DNA of 39,615 nucleotides from JBDFMH01 sp047238125 (GTDB lineage: Bacteria; Pseudomonadota; Alphaproteobacteria; Sphingomonadales; Sphingomonadaceae), in contig NZ_JBDFMH010000003.1 in the NCBI RefSeq assembly GCF_047238125.1, positions 1-39,615 of the forward strand. The letters are read 5' to 3'. Below the pieces are notes generated by a model that did no database searches, was not told the origin of the DNA, and saw nothing but the letters and a program-made list of their open reading frames with translations. Position 1 is the first letter of the stretch; each line of letters starts with the position of its first letter. A program made the translations under genes and the position numbers. This document shows, piece by piece, positions 1-8,050 of this stretch.

Positions 1-205
1 CCACGATCGCCAGGATCAGACCTTGCGAGATGCGCGACTCCGCGGCTTCGGCACCCCACGACAGCATGAAGCCGGCGGCGAGGATCCCCACGCCGAATAA
101 AGCGGTGTCGAGCAGCGGACTGGGATACCAGCCGGTCAAGCGCAGGTAGAGCGCCGGCATCGTTGCGAGCAGCGCAACGATCACGAGCGTCAGAAATCGC
201 CTCAT
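1..205 (-). CDS. Ca2+/Na+ exchanger, N-terminal part (continues at 39615)
   Basis: This is the first 68 codons plus one base of a membrane cation exchanger. The start is the ATG at 205 on the minus strand. The sequence opens with a hydrophobic segment (MRRFLTLVIVALLATMPALY) and then a second one leading into the alpha-1 repeat, with SWGAEAAESRISQG. Joined to the right edge of the window, the codon split 1/39615-39614 becomes GCG (Ala), and the frame continues into a TVLPEYAVD segment, which corresponds to the T-S-x-P-E-L motif of the family. The whole gene would encode 432 aa. It follows dedA on the same strand after a gap of 95 bp, so the two may be co-transcribed. The ion carried is inferred from the family only. 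Confidence 0.85.
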   Translation of the reverse strand, partial: MRRFLTLVIVALLATMPALYLRLTGWYPSPLLDTALFGVGILAAGFMLSWGAEAAESRISQGLILAIV

Positions 206-300
206 TCGATCGCACCTTTGCCGGCTGACCAACTTGCTTCAACGATCCGAGAACCGGATGGCACTCCCATCGTTCCCTCTCTGGCATGCTTCGGAGCGAG

Positions 301-900
301 TCACTTTTCCGGATTGAAGGTGACGACGCGCCAGAGATACCAGAGCACTGCGCCCCCGAGCACGATGTTGCTGGTGGGCTCTACGACGCGTGCGACCTGC
401 CCATAATTCTCGCCAAGCTCATAGCCGGCGATGGTGAGCAGGCTGGTCCAGAACGCCGAACCAACCATGGTGTAGGCCAGGAACGGCGCGAGCTTCATGC
501 CCGTGACACCCGCCGGCACCGAGATGAGGGTCCGCACCCCGGGTACCATGCGCCCGAGCAGGACCGCCGAGCCGCCGTGCCGATCGAACCAGCTGTCGAC
601 ATGATCGATTTCTCTCGGGGTCAGCGTCAACCAGCGTCCGTGCCGCGCGGCGAAGCGCTTGAGGCGCTCGACCCCGACCCACCGGCCGACATAGTACCAG
701 AAGGTGGCGCCGGCGGCAGAGCCGGCCGTGCCGGCGGCAATGGTAAGCGCCAGCGAACCCTGGCCCTTCACCGCGACATAGCCGGCGAGCGGGAGCACGA
801 CCTCCGACGGGATCGGCGGGAACACATTTTCCGCGAGCATCAGCAGGAACACGCCAGAGGCGCCCCACTTGGTCAGCAGGGCCACAATTCCATCGAACAT
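301..900 (-). CDS. DedA family membrane protein
   Basis: A 199-aa polytopic membrane protein of the DedA/SNARE-associated family, whose members are thought to act in lipid flipping and membrane homeostasis. Family motifs are clear: ENVFPPIPSEVVLPLAGY near the N-terminus and GRMVPGVRTLISVPAG in the middle. I chose the ATG at 900 because a strong ribosome binding site (GGGAGGG) lies 7 nt before it; an in-frame start at 927 would add nine residues (MPAAREGCA) and is less likely. It precedes the exchanger gene on the same strand and diverges from the fliE-like gene. Family assignment is firm; the substrate is unknown. Confidence 0.9.
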   Translation of the reverse strand: MFDGIVALLTKWGASGVFLLMLAENVFPPIPSEVVLPLAGYVAVKGQGSLALTIAAGTAGSAAGATFWYYVGRWVGVERLKRFAARHGRWLTLTPREIDHVDSWFDRHGGSAVLLGRMVPGVRTLISVPAGVTGMKLAPFLAYTMVGSAFWTSLLTIAGYELGENYGQVARVVEPTSNIVLGGAVLWYLWRVVTFNPEK

Positions 901-980
901 AGCACATCCCTCCCGTGCCGCAGGCAAACCGCTGTTAACCCTTGCTCAACCATGTTCGACAAGAATGTGGTACGAAGCAG

Positions 981-1430
981 GTGATTGGCAGCTTGACCGA
1001 CGTCCGCAACGTTCTCGCCGCACGCGATGCGATCCTTCAGCGAAACGCCGCCTTACGCGGACTCGCGCAGCCCGCCCGCGCGCCGGAGATCAATCCGGCC
1101 GGGGGCGTTCGCCCGAGCTTCGCGACAGCATTCGACACCGCGCTTCGGGCCACACCGACGAAGGTCGAACCACCGGTTTCGCCAGCGGGCTCGACAGGCG
1201 TGGCGGCGTCGGAGGGAATCAGTTCGACGCTCACCTCGTTGCTCGCACGGGTCAACGCGACGCAGGAGCAGGAGGACGCAATGACCGAGAGCTACGAACG
1301 CGGCGAGACGACCGACATCGTGGGCGTGGTGCTCGCCCAGCAGCGTGCTTCGGTCGATTTCGAGGCGACACTTCAGGTTCGCAACAAGCTGCTATCGGCC
1401 TATAAGGACATCATGAACATGCAGCTTTGA
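981..1430 (+). CDS. fliE: FliE-like flagellar hook-basal body protein (orphan)
   Basis: The last 55 residues match the FliE signature: an amphipathic helix with DIVGVVLAQQRASVDFEATL followed by QVRNKLLSAYKDIMNMQL. FliE links the MS ring to the proximal rod of the flagellar basal body. The N-terminal ~90 residues are Ala/Pro-rich and poorly conserved, as usual for FliE. The start is uncertain: GTG at 981 (149 aa) is used here, TTG at 942 is possible, and a later start would give the usual ~100-aa length. No other flagellar gene is in the window, so it would have to work with chromosomal partners or be a passenger. Confidence 0.75.
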   Translation: MIGSLTDVRNVLAARDAILQRNAALRGLAQPARAPEINPAGGVRPSFATAFDTALRATPTKVEPPVSPAGSTGVAASEGISSTLTSLLARVNATQEQEDAMTESYERGETTDIVGVVLAQQRASVDFEATLQVRNKLLSAYKDIMNMQL

Positions 1431-1503
1431 TTGGCCAGGCCCAGGTACCGCTGCCTGTCACCGTCCGGCGCAATCTCCGCGTCGGCTATTGAGAAGGCCG
1501 GTG

Positions 1504-2805
1504 ATGATCAATCCCTTCTTCATGTTCGCCACCGGTATCGAGAACAGCATTCCGACCATCCAAAATGGACAAGTACGGGTCGACGAGCTCGAGAAGTGCG
1601 GCTTCTACAAACTCTGGCGAACGGATTTCGACCTTCTGGAAGAGCTGGGAGTACGCTTCCTACGCTATGGTCCGCCGCTGCACCGCACCTATCTCGCGCC
1701 GGACCGCTTCGACTGGGAGTTCGCCGACCTGACGATGAACCGGCTCAAGGAGCTTGACATCGTTCCGGTGGTTGACCTTTGCCACTTCGGTGTGCCCGAC
1801 TGGATCGGCAATTTCCAGAATCCGGACTTTCCCCGACTCTTCGAAGCTTACGCCCGCCGGTTTGCAGAACGCTATCCTTGGGTGCAGCTCTACACGCCGG
1901 TCAACGAAATGTTCGTCTGCGCCACGTTCTCAGGCCTCTATGGCTGGTGGAACGAACAAGGCACAAGCGATCGTACGTTCGTCACCGCTCTCAAGCATCT
2001 GGTGAAGGCGAACATTCTCGCCATGCACGCCATACTGGAAATCCGTCCCGACGCCATATTCATCCAGTCGGAGAGTTCCGAGTATTTCCATGCTGACAGC
2101 CCTGAGGCTATTCGTCCCGCTGAGCTAATGAACGCCAGGCGGTTCCTTAGCCTGGACCTCAATTACGGTCAGCGGGTCAACTCCGAGATGCACGACTATC
2201 TTCTCGAAAACGGCATGAGCGTGAAGGAGTACAGCTTCTTCATGCAGAACAACCTGCGCCATCACTGCATCATGGGTAATGATTATTACGTCACCAACGA
2301 ACACCGAGTGGCGCCTGACGGAAGGACCTGGGCCGCCGGCGATGTGTTCGGATATGACGAGATCACTCGCCAATATCATGAGCGCTATCGACTCCCCGTC
2401 ATGCATACCGAAACGAACCTCGCGCAGGGCGCGAACGGCGACGAAGCGGTGCAGTGGCTCTGGAAGCAATGGGCGAATGTGCTGCGGGTGCGGAACTCGG
2501 GCGTGCCCACGGTCGGGTTCACCTGGTATTCGCTCACTGATCAGGTGGACTGGGACACTGCCCTGCGCGAGGCCAACGGCACGGTCAACCCGCTCGGCCT
2601 CTATGATCTCAATCGCAATATCCGCCCTGTCGGGCGGGCCTACAAGAAGCTGATCGAGGACTGGCAGAACGTCCTTCCCACCCAGAGCGCATGCCTCACG
2701 GTGCCTCTCGTGCTCCCGAGCGAGTTCGAAGAACCCTTCGTCAAGCGCCGAATGGAATGGATGCGAATGTACCACGCCAAAACCTCGCAAGCGACTGCCC
2801 CTTAG
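1504..2805 (+). CDS. Glycoside hydrolase family 1-like protein
   Basis: A 433-aa (beta/alpha)8-barrel enzyme related to beta-glucosidases. The acid/base glutamate is E135 in TPVNEM, and the nucleophile candidate is E303 in VMHTETN. Both fit GH1 spacing, though the flanking residues differ from the classical T-x-N-E-P and I/V-T-E-N-G motifs, so the enzyme is a divergent member. It has no signal peptide and is probably cytoplasmic. The ATG at 1504 follows AGAAGG at a 6-nt spacing. An SDR gene follows 43 bp downstream on the same strand, which suggests a small carbohydrate-related operon. The substrate cannot be read from the sequence. Confidence 0.85.
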   Translation: MINPFFMFATGIENSIPTIQNGQVRVDELEKCGFYKLWRTDFDLLEELGVRFLRYGPPLHRTYLAPDRFDWEFADLTMNRLKELDIVPVVDLCHFGVPDWIGNFQNPDFPRLFEAYARRFAERYPWVQLYTPVNEMFVCATFSGLYGWWNEQGTSDRTFVTALKHLVKANILAMHAILEIRPDAIFIQSESSEYFHADSPEAIRPAELMNARRFLSLDLNYGQRVNSEMHDYLLENGMSVKEYSFFMQNNLRHHCIMGNDYYVTNEHRVAPDGRTWAAGDVFGYDEITRQYHERYRLPVMHTETNLAQGANGDEAVQWLWKQWANVLRVRNSGVPTVGFTWYSLTDQVDWDTALREANGTVNPLGLYDLNRNIRPVGRAYKKLIEDWQNVLPTQSACLTVPLVLPSEFEEPFVKRRMEWMRMYHAKTSQATAP

Positions 2806-2848
2806 CGGCTGTCCTCATGCCGCAACGTCATCACCCCGGAGACGAAGA

Positions 2849-3595
2849 GTGGAAGGACGGTTCTCAGGAAAGGTCGTACTCATCACAGGCGGCGGTGGCG
2901 GCATAGGGGCGGCCGTTGCCAAGCGCTTTGCCGAGGAGGGCGCAGCTGTCGCGGTCACCGATCTGCGTGCCGACAGGGCGCTGAGCGTGGCGTCGACCCT
3001 GGTGCAAGAGCAAGGCGCGGAAGCGATTGGGCTCGGTTGCGATGTGGGAGATGAGCCGCAGGTAGCGGCGGCCGCCTCCGCAACGATCTCAAGATTCGGG
3101 CGATTGGACGTGATCGTCAACAACGCCGGTCTGATGACCTTCAAGACACTGGCCGAGTTGACAGCGGAAGACTGGCTGGAGGTACTCCGCGTGGACCTCC
3201 TGGGCGCCGCTTTGTTCACCAAACAGGCCTTTCTCCACATGGGCGAGGACGGCGGCGCAATCATCAATATCGCAAGCGTCCATGCCGTTGAGACTTCCGC
3301 CAACATCGGACCCTACTCCGCCGCGAAAGCGGGGATGCTGTCGCTCACGCGAACGACCGCGATCGAAGGTCGGGATCGGCGAATTCGGGCCAACGCCCTG
3401 CTGCCCGGGGCCATCGACACCCCAATGCTGTGGGAAAATCCGAACCTCAAATCGGGAGCGGAGGTGCTCGACAGACGGGATGTGGGTCAGCCAGCCGATG
3501 TCGCCGCAGCCGTTACTTTTCTGGCAAGCGACAACGCGCGCTTCATCACCGGGGCAGCGCTAGCGGTCGACGGCGGACGGCTCGCGAAACTTTGA
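2849..3595 (+). CDS. SDR family NAD(P)-dependent oxidoreductase
   Basis: A 248-aa classical short-chain dehydrogenase/reductase with a Rossmann fold. Visible motifs are the nucleotide-binding TGGGGGIG (13-20), NNAG (91-94), catalytic S143, and Y156-x3-K160 in YSAAK. Asp38 after the second beta strand (VTDLR) favours NAD over NADP. The start is GTG at 2849, preceded by a GGAG at about 10 nt. It follows the GH1-like gene, so a role in sugar or sugar-alcohol oxidation is plausible but not shown. Confidence 0.9.
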   Translation: MEGRFSGKVVLITGGGGGIGAAVAKRFAEEGAAVAVTDLRADRALSVASTLVQEQGAEAIGLGCDVGDEPQVAAAASATISRFGRLDVIVNNAGLMTFKTLAELTAEDWLEVLRVDLLGAALFTKQAFLHMGEDGGAIINIASVHAVETSANIGPYSAAKAGMLSLTRTTAIEGRDRRIRANALLPGAIDTPMLWENPNLKSGAEVLDRRDVGQPADVAAAVTFLASDNARFITGAALAVDGGRLAKL

Positions 3596-3735
3596 GATAA
3601 GGTGGAGCGGCCTATTGCCCACTTCCCGGCCATAGCCAGCTCGCGCGGCGGTCAGCGTCCGGATCGGTGGTCGAGTCCTAGTGATTGCCTCGCGATACGC
3701 GGGCGTAGCCGATTTCCGTGCCTTCTTTTTGGCAC

Positions 3736-3772
3736 GGGGTTCTGACACCTACAAACCCTTGGGAAAGCTAAG
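3736..3772. mobile_element. Candidate Tn3-family terminal inverted repeat
   Basis: A 37-bp stretch begins GGGGTTCTGACACC and ends AAAGCTAAG. This has the layout of a Tn3-family end (about 38 bp, GGGG at the outer tip, CTAAG at the inner tip). No Tn3-type transposase gene is present, so this would be a solo remnant. An 11-bp inverted copy of its GGTTCTGACAC motif occurs at 3784-3794. Confidence 0.4.
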
Positions 3773-3783
3773 GTGGCGAGCTT

Positions 3784-3826
3784 GTGTCAGAACCGACCGA
3801 GGCTGTTGAAAAAGGCCTGCGTGGGA
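3784..3826. repeat. Imperfect repeat shared with 30285-30329 (left copy)
   Basis: The sequence contains GTGTCA, AACCG, CTGTTGAAAAA, GCCT and CGTGGGA in order. The same blocks occur in reverse orientation at 30285-30329, with scattered substitutions. The two copies therefore form an imperfect inverted repeat 26.5 kb apart and are probably ends of related insertion elements. No transposase accompanies either copy. Confidence 0.6.
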
Positions 3827-3908
3827 TCGGCGTGGCGGAGGGCTGGTGACGCCGTACACCGGAGGACGAACCTCCTAGGCGGGCGCTTGATTCAACGCCG
3901 TTCTATCA

Positions 3909-3923
3909 TATATGCCTCATATA
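3909..3923. promoter_or_regulatory. Palindromic operator upstream of bigR-like gene
   Basis: TATATGCCTCATATA is a perfect 6-3-6 inverted repeat ending 17 bp before the GTG start of the ArsR-family repressor. AT-rich palindromes at this place are typical operators of BigR/SqrR-type repressors, which control their own operons. Binding by this protein is inferred. Confidence 0.6.
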
Positions 3924-3940
3924 GAATTCTTGGAGTGGCC

Positions 3941-4282
3941 GTGTCACTTTTTCCCGCTGCGATGTCTCCGGCGCTTTTGGAGGAAAAAGCCGGCGAAGCT
4001 GAAGCGTTCTTGCGCTCGCTGGCGAGCCGGCACCGGCTGATGATCCTGTGCAGCCTGCTCGGGGGAGAGTTGTCGGTTACCGAACTGGGCGAACGCCTGG
4101 GGCTGACACAATCCAATCTGTCCCGGCATCTGGCAACGCTTCGCGACAAAGGCCTGGTGGGAACGCGGCGCGCGCGCACCACCATCTATTACCGGATCAC
4201 CTCTGAGCGCGTGCTGCCGATCCTCGCCGAACTCTACAAACTGTTCTGCGCCGAAGGCGATGTCGAGGAAGAGACATCCTGA
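3941..4282 (+). CDS. bigR: ArsR-family persulfide-sensing repressor (BigR/SqrR-like)
   Basis: A 113-aa winged-helix repressor. The recognition helix region is LTQSNLSRHLATLRDKGLV and the wing contains RRARTTIYYRI. Two cysteines, C37 (MILCSLL) and C103 (KLFCAEG), lie 66 residues apart, the same spacing as the dithiol pair of BigR (C42/C108) and SqrR (C41/C107), which form di- or tetrasulfide links with reactive sulfur species. GTG at 3941 is chosen because GGAG lies 5 nt upstream; ATG at 3962 is an alternative. The gene is the first of a seven-gene sulfur operon with almost no gaps, and a palindromic operator sits just upstream, so autoregulation is likely. Confidence 0.85.
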   Translation: MSLFPAAMSPALLEEKAGEAEAFLRSLASRHRLMILCSLLGGELSVTELGERLGLTQSNLSRHLATLRDKGLVGTRRARTTIYYRITSERVLPILAELYKLFCAEGDVEEETS

Positions 4283-4284
4283 CG

Positions 4285-4710
4285 ATGGTGGGCTTCACTC
4301 CATATTCGGCTCTCCAGGGCGGTGCGCTCATTGGCCTCTCGGCCGCGCTCCTCTGGATTGCGAACGGACGGATCGCCGGGATCAGCGGCATCGTCGGAGG
4401 TGTGCTTGCGCCGGCTCGAGGCGATGCAGCGTGGCGCGCAACGTTCCTGGCCGGCCTGATCGCCGCGCCCTTGCTCTACCGTGCGACAGGGCGCGCGCTG
4501 CCAGACCTCGCGACGCCCGCACCCCTCATCGTCGTGATCGCGGCCGGTCTCCTGGTGGGATTCGGGACACGACTAGGGAGCGGCTGCACAAGTGGGCATG
4601 GCGTCTGCGGGATAGCCAGGCTCTCACCTCGCTCACTTGCCGCAGCCAGCGTCTTCCTCATCACCGCGGCGGTGACTGTGTACGTCGCCCGCCACATCGT
4701 CGGGCTCTGA
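4285..4710 (+). CDS. YeeE/YedE (DUF395) transporter, N-terminal-type half
   Basis: A 141-aa membrane protein with four hydrophobic segments and the family signature GTRLGSGCTSGHGVCGIARLS, whose cysteines (GCTSGHGVC) are the ones proposed to pass thiosulfate or other sulfur species through the TsuA/YeeE pore. It begins 2 bp after the repressor stop codon and is followed by the partner half 4 bp later. In bigR operons this pair is thought to move sulfur compounds across the inner membrane; the exact substrate is inferred. Confidence 0.88.
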   Translation: MVGFTPYSALQGGALIGLSAALLWIANGRIAGISGIVGGVLAPARGDAAWRATFLAGLIAAPLLYRATGRALPDLATPAPLIVVIAAGLLVGFGTRLGSGCTSGHGVCGIARLSPRSLAAASVFLITAAVTVYVARHIVGL

Positions 4711-4714
4711 GACA

Positions 4715-5152
4715 ATGACGAAGCTCCTCGCCGCCTTAGCTTCGGGGTTCGTTTTCGGCCTGGGCCTGATCGTCTCCGCCATGGTCAGCCCAGGCAAGGT
4801 TCTGGCCTTCCTCGATGTCACCGCGCCATCCTGGGACCCCAGCCTCGTCCTGGTGCTGGTCTCGGCGGTCATCGTTTCAGCGTTAGGGTTCGCACTCGGC
4901 CGAAGGCGCAATGCCCCTCTTTTCGCCGCTGCGTTCAATGGACCGTCAAACCGGACCCTTGATGGGAAGCTTCTCGTCGGCGCCGCCCTGTTCGGCATCG
5001 GATGGGGTCTTGTCGGATATTGTCCTGGCCCCGCCCTCGTCGCCTTGAGCCTGGGTGCGCCGGCGGCGCTGGTGTTCGTCATGGCGATGCTGGTCGGCAT
5101 GGGCTCCTTCGCTCTTCTCGAACGCTATCGGGCGGCGAGGGTGGGAAGCTAA
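4715..5152 (+). CDS. YeeE/YedE-like (DUF6691) transporter, C-terminal-type half
   Basis: A 145-aa membrane protein with the conserved GLVGYCPGPALVAL motif near residue 105, in which the cysteine matches the second pore cysteine of the YeeE family. It starts with SGFVFGLGLIVSAMVSPGKVLAFLD, typical of DUF6691. It lies 4 bp after the first half-protein and 3 bp before the exporter gene, so the two half-proteins very likely work as a complex that equals one full-length YeeE. Confidence 0.88.
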   Translation: MTKLLAALASGFVFGLGLIVSAMVSPGKVLAFLDVTAPSWDPSLVLVLVSAVIVSALGFALGRRRNAPLFAAAFNGPSNRTLDGKLLVGAALFGIGWGLVGYCPGPALVALSLGAPAALVFVMAMLVGMGSFALLERYRAARVGS

Positions 5153-5155
5153 CCT

Positions 5156-5935
5156 ATGACGCCGGTCGATCTCCTCACCCTCCTATCCGGCGTGATCGTT
5201 GGTTTCACGTTGGGCGTGATCGGCGGCGGCGGCTCGATCCTGGCTATGCCGTTGCTCCTTTACGTCGTCGGCATGAAGGACCCGCACGTCGCGATCGGCA
5301 CGAGCGCGCTGGCGGTCGCCGCCAATGCCTTTGCTAACCTGGTCCAGCACGCACGCGCCGGAACCGTGAAGTGGCCGTGCGCCCTTGTTTTCGGAGCATC
5401 GGGTGTCACCGGTGCCCTGATTGGTTCGACCCTCGGCAAGATGGTGGCGGGTCAGCACCTGCTGGTGCTGTTCGCAGGCGTCATGGTCGTGGTCGGGGTT
5501 TCCATGCTGAGAGGTAAATCCGGCGGCGGTGATCCCGGCGTGCACATCACGCGGCCGATCGCTGTACGGCTCGTCGTTATCGGGCTTCTCGCCGGCCTGC
5601 TGTCCGGGTTCTTCGGCATCGGCGGCGGCTTTCTGATCGTACCCGGCATCATGCTGGGAAGCGGCATGCCAATCCTCAATGCGGTCGGGTCCTCGCTGTT
5701 TTCCGTGGGAGCGTTCGGCTCGGCGACAGCCCTCAACTACGCACTGTCAGGGCTCGTGGACTGGCGCGTGGCCGGCTTCTTCATCGCGGGCGGCGTCGGC
5801 GGCGGCATCGCTGGCATGCGAACCGCAGTCCGCCTTGCCGACCACAAGAGCCTGCTCACTCGAATCTTCGCCTTCGTCCTGTTGGCCGTGGCCGCCTACA
5901 TGCTGTTCCGCAGCCTGGGCGCGATCGGCAGCTAA
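5156..5935 (+). CDS. TauE/SafE-type sulfite/sulfur anion exporter
   Basis: A 259-aa membrane protein with the internal duplication of the TauE/SafE family: GVIGGGGSILAMPLLLYV in the first half and GFFGIGGGFLIVPGIML in the second. Members export sulfite, sulfoacetate or related anions. The position between the YeeE pair and a persulfide dioxygenase, which makes sulfite, fits removal of the sulfite product. The ATG at 5156 is 3 bp after the previous stop codon, so translation is probably coupled. Confidence 0.9.
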   Translation: MTPVDLLTLLSGVIVGFTLGVIGGGGSILAMPLLLYVVGMKDPHVAIGTSALAVAANAFANLVQHARAGTVKWPCALVFGASGVTGALIGSTLGKMVAGQHLLVLFAGVMVVVGVSMLRGKSGGGDPGVHITRPIAVRLVVIGLLAGLLSGFFGIGGGFLIVPGIMLGSGMPILNAVGSSLFSVGAFGSATALNYALSGLVDWRVAGFFIAGGVGGGIAGMRTAVRLADHKSLLTRIFAFVLLAVAAYMLFRSLGAIGS

Positions 5936-5954
5936 GCACCCTTGGAGACCGATC

Positions 5955-6704
5955 ATGATCTTTCGTCAGCTTTTCGAGCCGGAGTCCTCGACTTACACCT
6001 ATCTCCTCGCCTGTCCCGAGACGCGCAAGGCAGTCCTGATCGATCCTGTCCTGGAGACGATCGAACGCGACCTGGCGGCACTTCAGGAACTGGATCTTGA
6101 ACTGGCCTATACGCTGGAAACCCATGTGCATGCGGACCACGTCACATCGGCCTGCTACCTGCGAAGCCTGACCGGCTCCAAAATCGCGTACCCCGCCATG
6201 GACGGCCTGCCCTGTGCTGACGTTGGGGTCGCCGAGGACCAGCCATTGACGGTCGGCGCGCTCACCCTTCAGCCACTGTTTACGCCGGGGCATACCGACG
6301 CCCATCACACCTACCTTGTTGATCAGCCCGGCGTTCTCCGCGCTTTCACGGGCGACGCACTGCTCATCGACGGCTGTGGCCGCACCGACTTCCAGAACGG
6401 TGACGCCGCCACGCTCTATCAGTCGGTGACGCAGAAGATTTTCACCCTGCCAGGCGATGGCCTGATCTTCCCCGCCCATGACTACAATCATCGCCATATC
6501 ACGACGGTGGCGCAGGAGCGCGAGCGGAACCCCCGTCTTGCGGGCAAGACCGTTCAGGAATTCGTGGCGATCATGGATGCTCTCGATCTTCCATATCCCA
6601 AGAAGATCGATGTTGCCGTTCCCGCGAACAAGCTGTGCGGTGATTGCCCGACAGACCTGCCCGAGCTGCTACGCCAGATTGGCGGCAAGTCCGAACAAGG
6701 CTGA
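5955..6704 (+). CDS. ETHE1-like persulfide dioxygenase (Blh type), copy 1
   Basis: A 249-aa metallo-beta-lactamase-fold enzyme. Persulfide dioxygenases oxidise glutathione persulfide to sulfite with one iron. The iron ligands are present: H57 and H113 and D134, with the rest of the H-x-H-x-D-H motif (H57, H59, D61, H62) and H175 in PAHDY. The start is the ATG at 5955 with GGAG about 9 nt before it; the frame is open upstream into tauE but has no support there. A second copy lies at 34064-34816, with roughly 70% identical residues by eye. Fusion to rhodanese is absent, but a separate rhodanese gene follows. Confidence 0.9.
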   Translation: MIFRQLFEPESSTYTYLLACPETRKAVLIDPVLETIERDLAALQELDLELAYTLETHVHADHVTSACYLRSLTGSKIAYPAMDGLPCADVGVAEDQPLTVGALTLQPLFTPGHTDAHHTYLVDQPGVLRAFTGDALLIDGCGRTDFQNGDAATLYQSVTQKIFTLPGDGLIFPAHDYNHRHITTVAQERERNPRLAGKTVQEFVAIMDALDLPYPKKIDVAVPANKLCGDCPTDLPELLRQIGGKSEQG

Positions 6705-6738
6705 GAGACTTATACAGGTTCATTTTAGGAGAAGATTG

Positions 6739-7125
6739 ATGCTGACACGTACCTCGAAACAGCTGGTTTCTGAAGCCAATGCCGTTGTTGAAAGTCTCTC
6801 GCCCGAGGATGCGGCCCGGCTCGTCGGGGCTCCCGACGTGCAATTTGTTGACATCCGAGAGCCGGCGGAGGTCGCGAAAACGGGCCTCGTCGCTAGCGCG
6901 GTGCATGTGCCGCGTGGCCTGCTGGAGTTCCAGGTTGACCCGGAAAGCCCTACTCACAATGCGAAACTCGCCGCCTCATCGCGGTTGGTGCTCTATTGTG
7001 GGTCCGGTGCCCGCTCGGCTCTTGCCGCGAAATCACTCAAGGAAATGGGCGTTGAGAACGTCGTCCACGTTCCGGGCGGGTTTTCGGCGCTCAAAGAGGC
7101 TGGTGCCTCGATCGCACCGGAATAG
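6739..7125 (+). CDS. Rhodanese-like sulfurtransferase
   Basis: A 128-aa single-domain rhodanese. The active-site loop is LYCGSGARS with the persulfide-carrying C87, and CH2A-like FVDIREPAEV is at 36-45. It would move sulfane sulfur between persulfides and acceptors such as glutathione or sulfite. The ATG at 6739 follows AGGAGAAG at a good spacing. It lies 34 bp after the persulfide dioxygenase, a pairing seen in many bacterial sulfide-oxidation operons. Confidence 0.9.
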   Translation: MLTRTSKQLVSEANAVVESLSPEDAARLVGAPDVQFVDIREPAEVAKTGLVASAVHVPRGLLEFQVDPESPTHNAKLAASSRLVLYCGSGARSALAAKSLKEMGVENVVHVPGGFSALKEAGASIAPE

Positions 7126-7171
7126 GCCCAAAGTGCGATCAGGCGCCCGTTCTCGCTGGAGGAAATGATCA

Positions 7172-8014
7172 TTGGATAGCCACATTGCTTTTTCCAGCCT
7201 CGGCTTAAGTCCGATCGCCCTTTCCATCGGGCCGCTCGACATCAGGTGGTACTCGCTGGCTTATATCATCGGCATCATTGCCGGATGGTGGTATCTGCTG
7301 CGGTTGCTCGCTCAACCGGCCGCTCCCATGAACCGCCAGCAGGCGGATGATCTCGTATTCTACGCAACGCTCGGCGTAATTCTGGGTGGCCGGCTAGGCT
7401 ATGTGATCTTCTACGGCCCCGAGATGATCCTTCACCCCCTGCAAATCCTAAAGCTCTGGGATGGCGGCATGTCATTCCACGGGGGTGCCGTCGGCGTCTC
7501 GCTCGCGCTGATCCTGTTTGCGCGACGGCACCGTCTCGATTGGCTGCGGGTCCACGATTATGTCGCCTGCACGGTGCCGATCGGACTGTTCTTCGGTCGC
7601 CTTGCCAATTTCGTGAATGGCGAGCTTTGGGGAAAACCCGCCGATCTGCCGTGGGCGATCATATTTCCCGGAAGCAAGGATGGCATCGCTCGACACCCGA
7701 GTCAGCTCTATGAGGCCGGGCTGGAAGGCTTGGCCCTGTTCGCGCTTCTCGCCTTCCTGTTTTGGCTCACTGACGCGCGCCGAAAGCCGGGGATGCTCGT
7801 GGGAACCTTCCTCCTCGGCTACGGCCTCGCCCGCTTTACAGTCGAGTTCTTCCGGGAGCCCGACGCCCAGCTCGTCGTATTCGCGGGGCGAACCGGCCTT
7901 CACATGGGTCAATGGCTTACGGTGCCAATGTTCATCGGCGGATTATACCTGGTTGCCACGGCGCGTCGCCGGAGAGGCGGCGTGGAGTCAGCCGCTGCCA
8001 CTGCGCGGCTGTGA
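7172..8014 (+). CDS. lgt: Prolipoprotein diacylglyceryl transferase
   Basis: A 280-aa inner-membrane enzyme that moves diacylglyceryl from phosphatidylglycerol to the lipobox cysteine of prolipoproteins. Family motifs are present: DIRWYSLAYIIG, DGGMSFHGGAVG, the signature GRLANFVNGELWG and RHPSQLYEA. The start appears to be TTG at 7172, with GGAGGAA 7 nt upstream; the nearby ATG at 7165 reads only four codons before a stop (ATG ATC ATT GGA TAG). Lgt is normally a chromosomal housekeeping enzyme, so a plasmid copy at the end of a sulfur operon is likely a second copy. Several lipoprotein genes are on the same plasmid. Confidence 0.92.
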   Translation: MDSHIAFSSLGLSPIALSIGPLDIRWYSLAYIIGIIAGWWYLLRLLAQPAAPMNRQQADDLVFYATLGVILGGRLGYVIFYGPEMILHPLQILKLWDGGMSFHGGAVGVSLALILFARRHRLDWLRVHDYVACTVPIGLFFGRLANFVNGELWGKPADLPWAIIFPGSKDGIARHPSQLYEAGLEGLALFALLAFLFWLTDARRKPGMLVGTFLLGYGLARFTVEFFREPDAQLVVFAGRTGLHMGQWLTVPMFIGGLYLVATARRRRGGVESAAATARL

Positions 8015-8050
8015 CGAAGCCCGACGCACCATGACCGGGGGTCACGAGGC

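Noticed and set aside
286..984. Plus-strand open frame (232 codons) opposite dedA
   Set aside because: DedA motifs on the minus strand are unambiguous; the plus-strand product is low-complexity.
7165..7179. ATG 7165 as the lgt start
   Set aside because: It reads ATG ATC ATT GGA TAG, a stop after four codons; TTG 7172 opens the Lgt frame.
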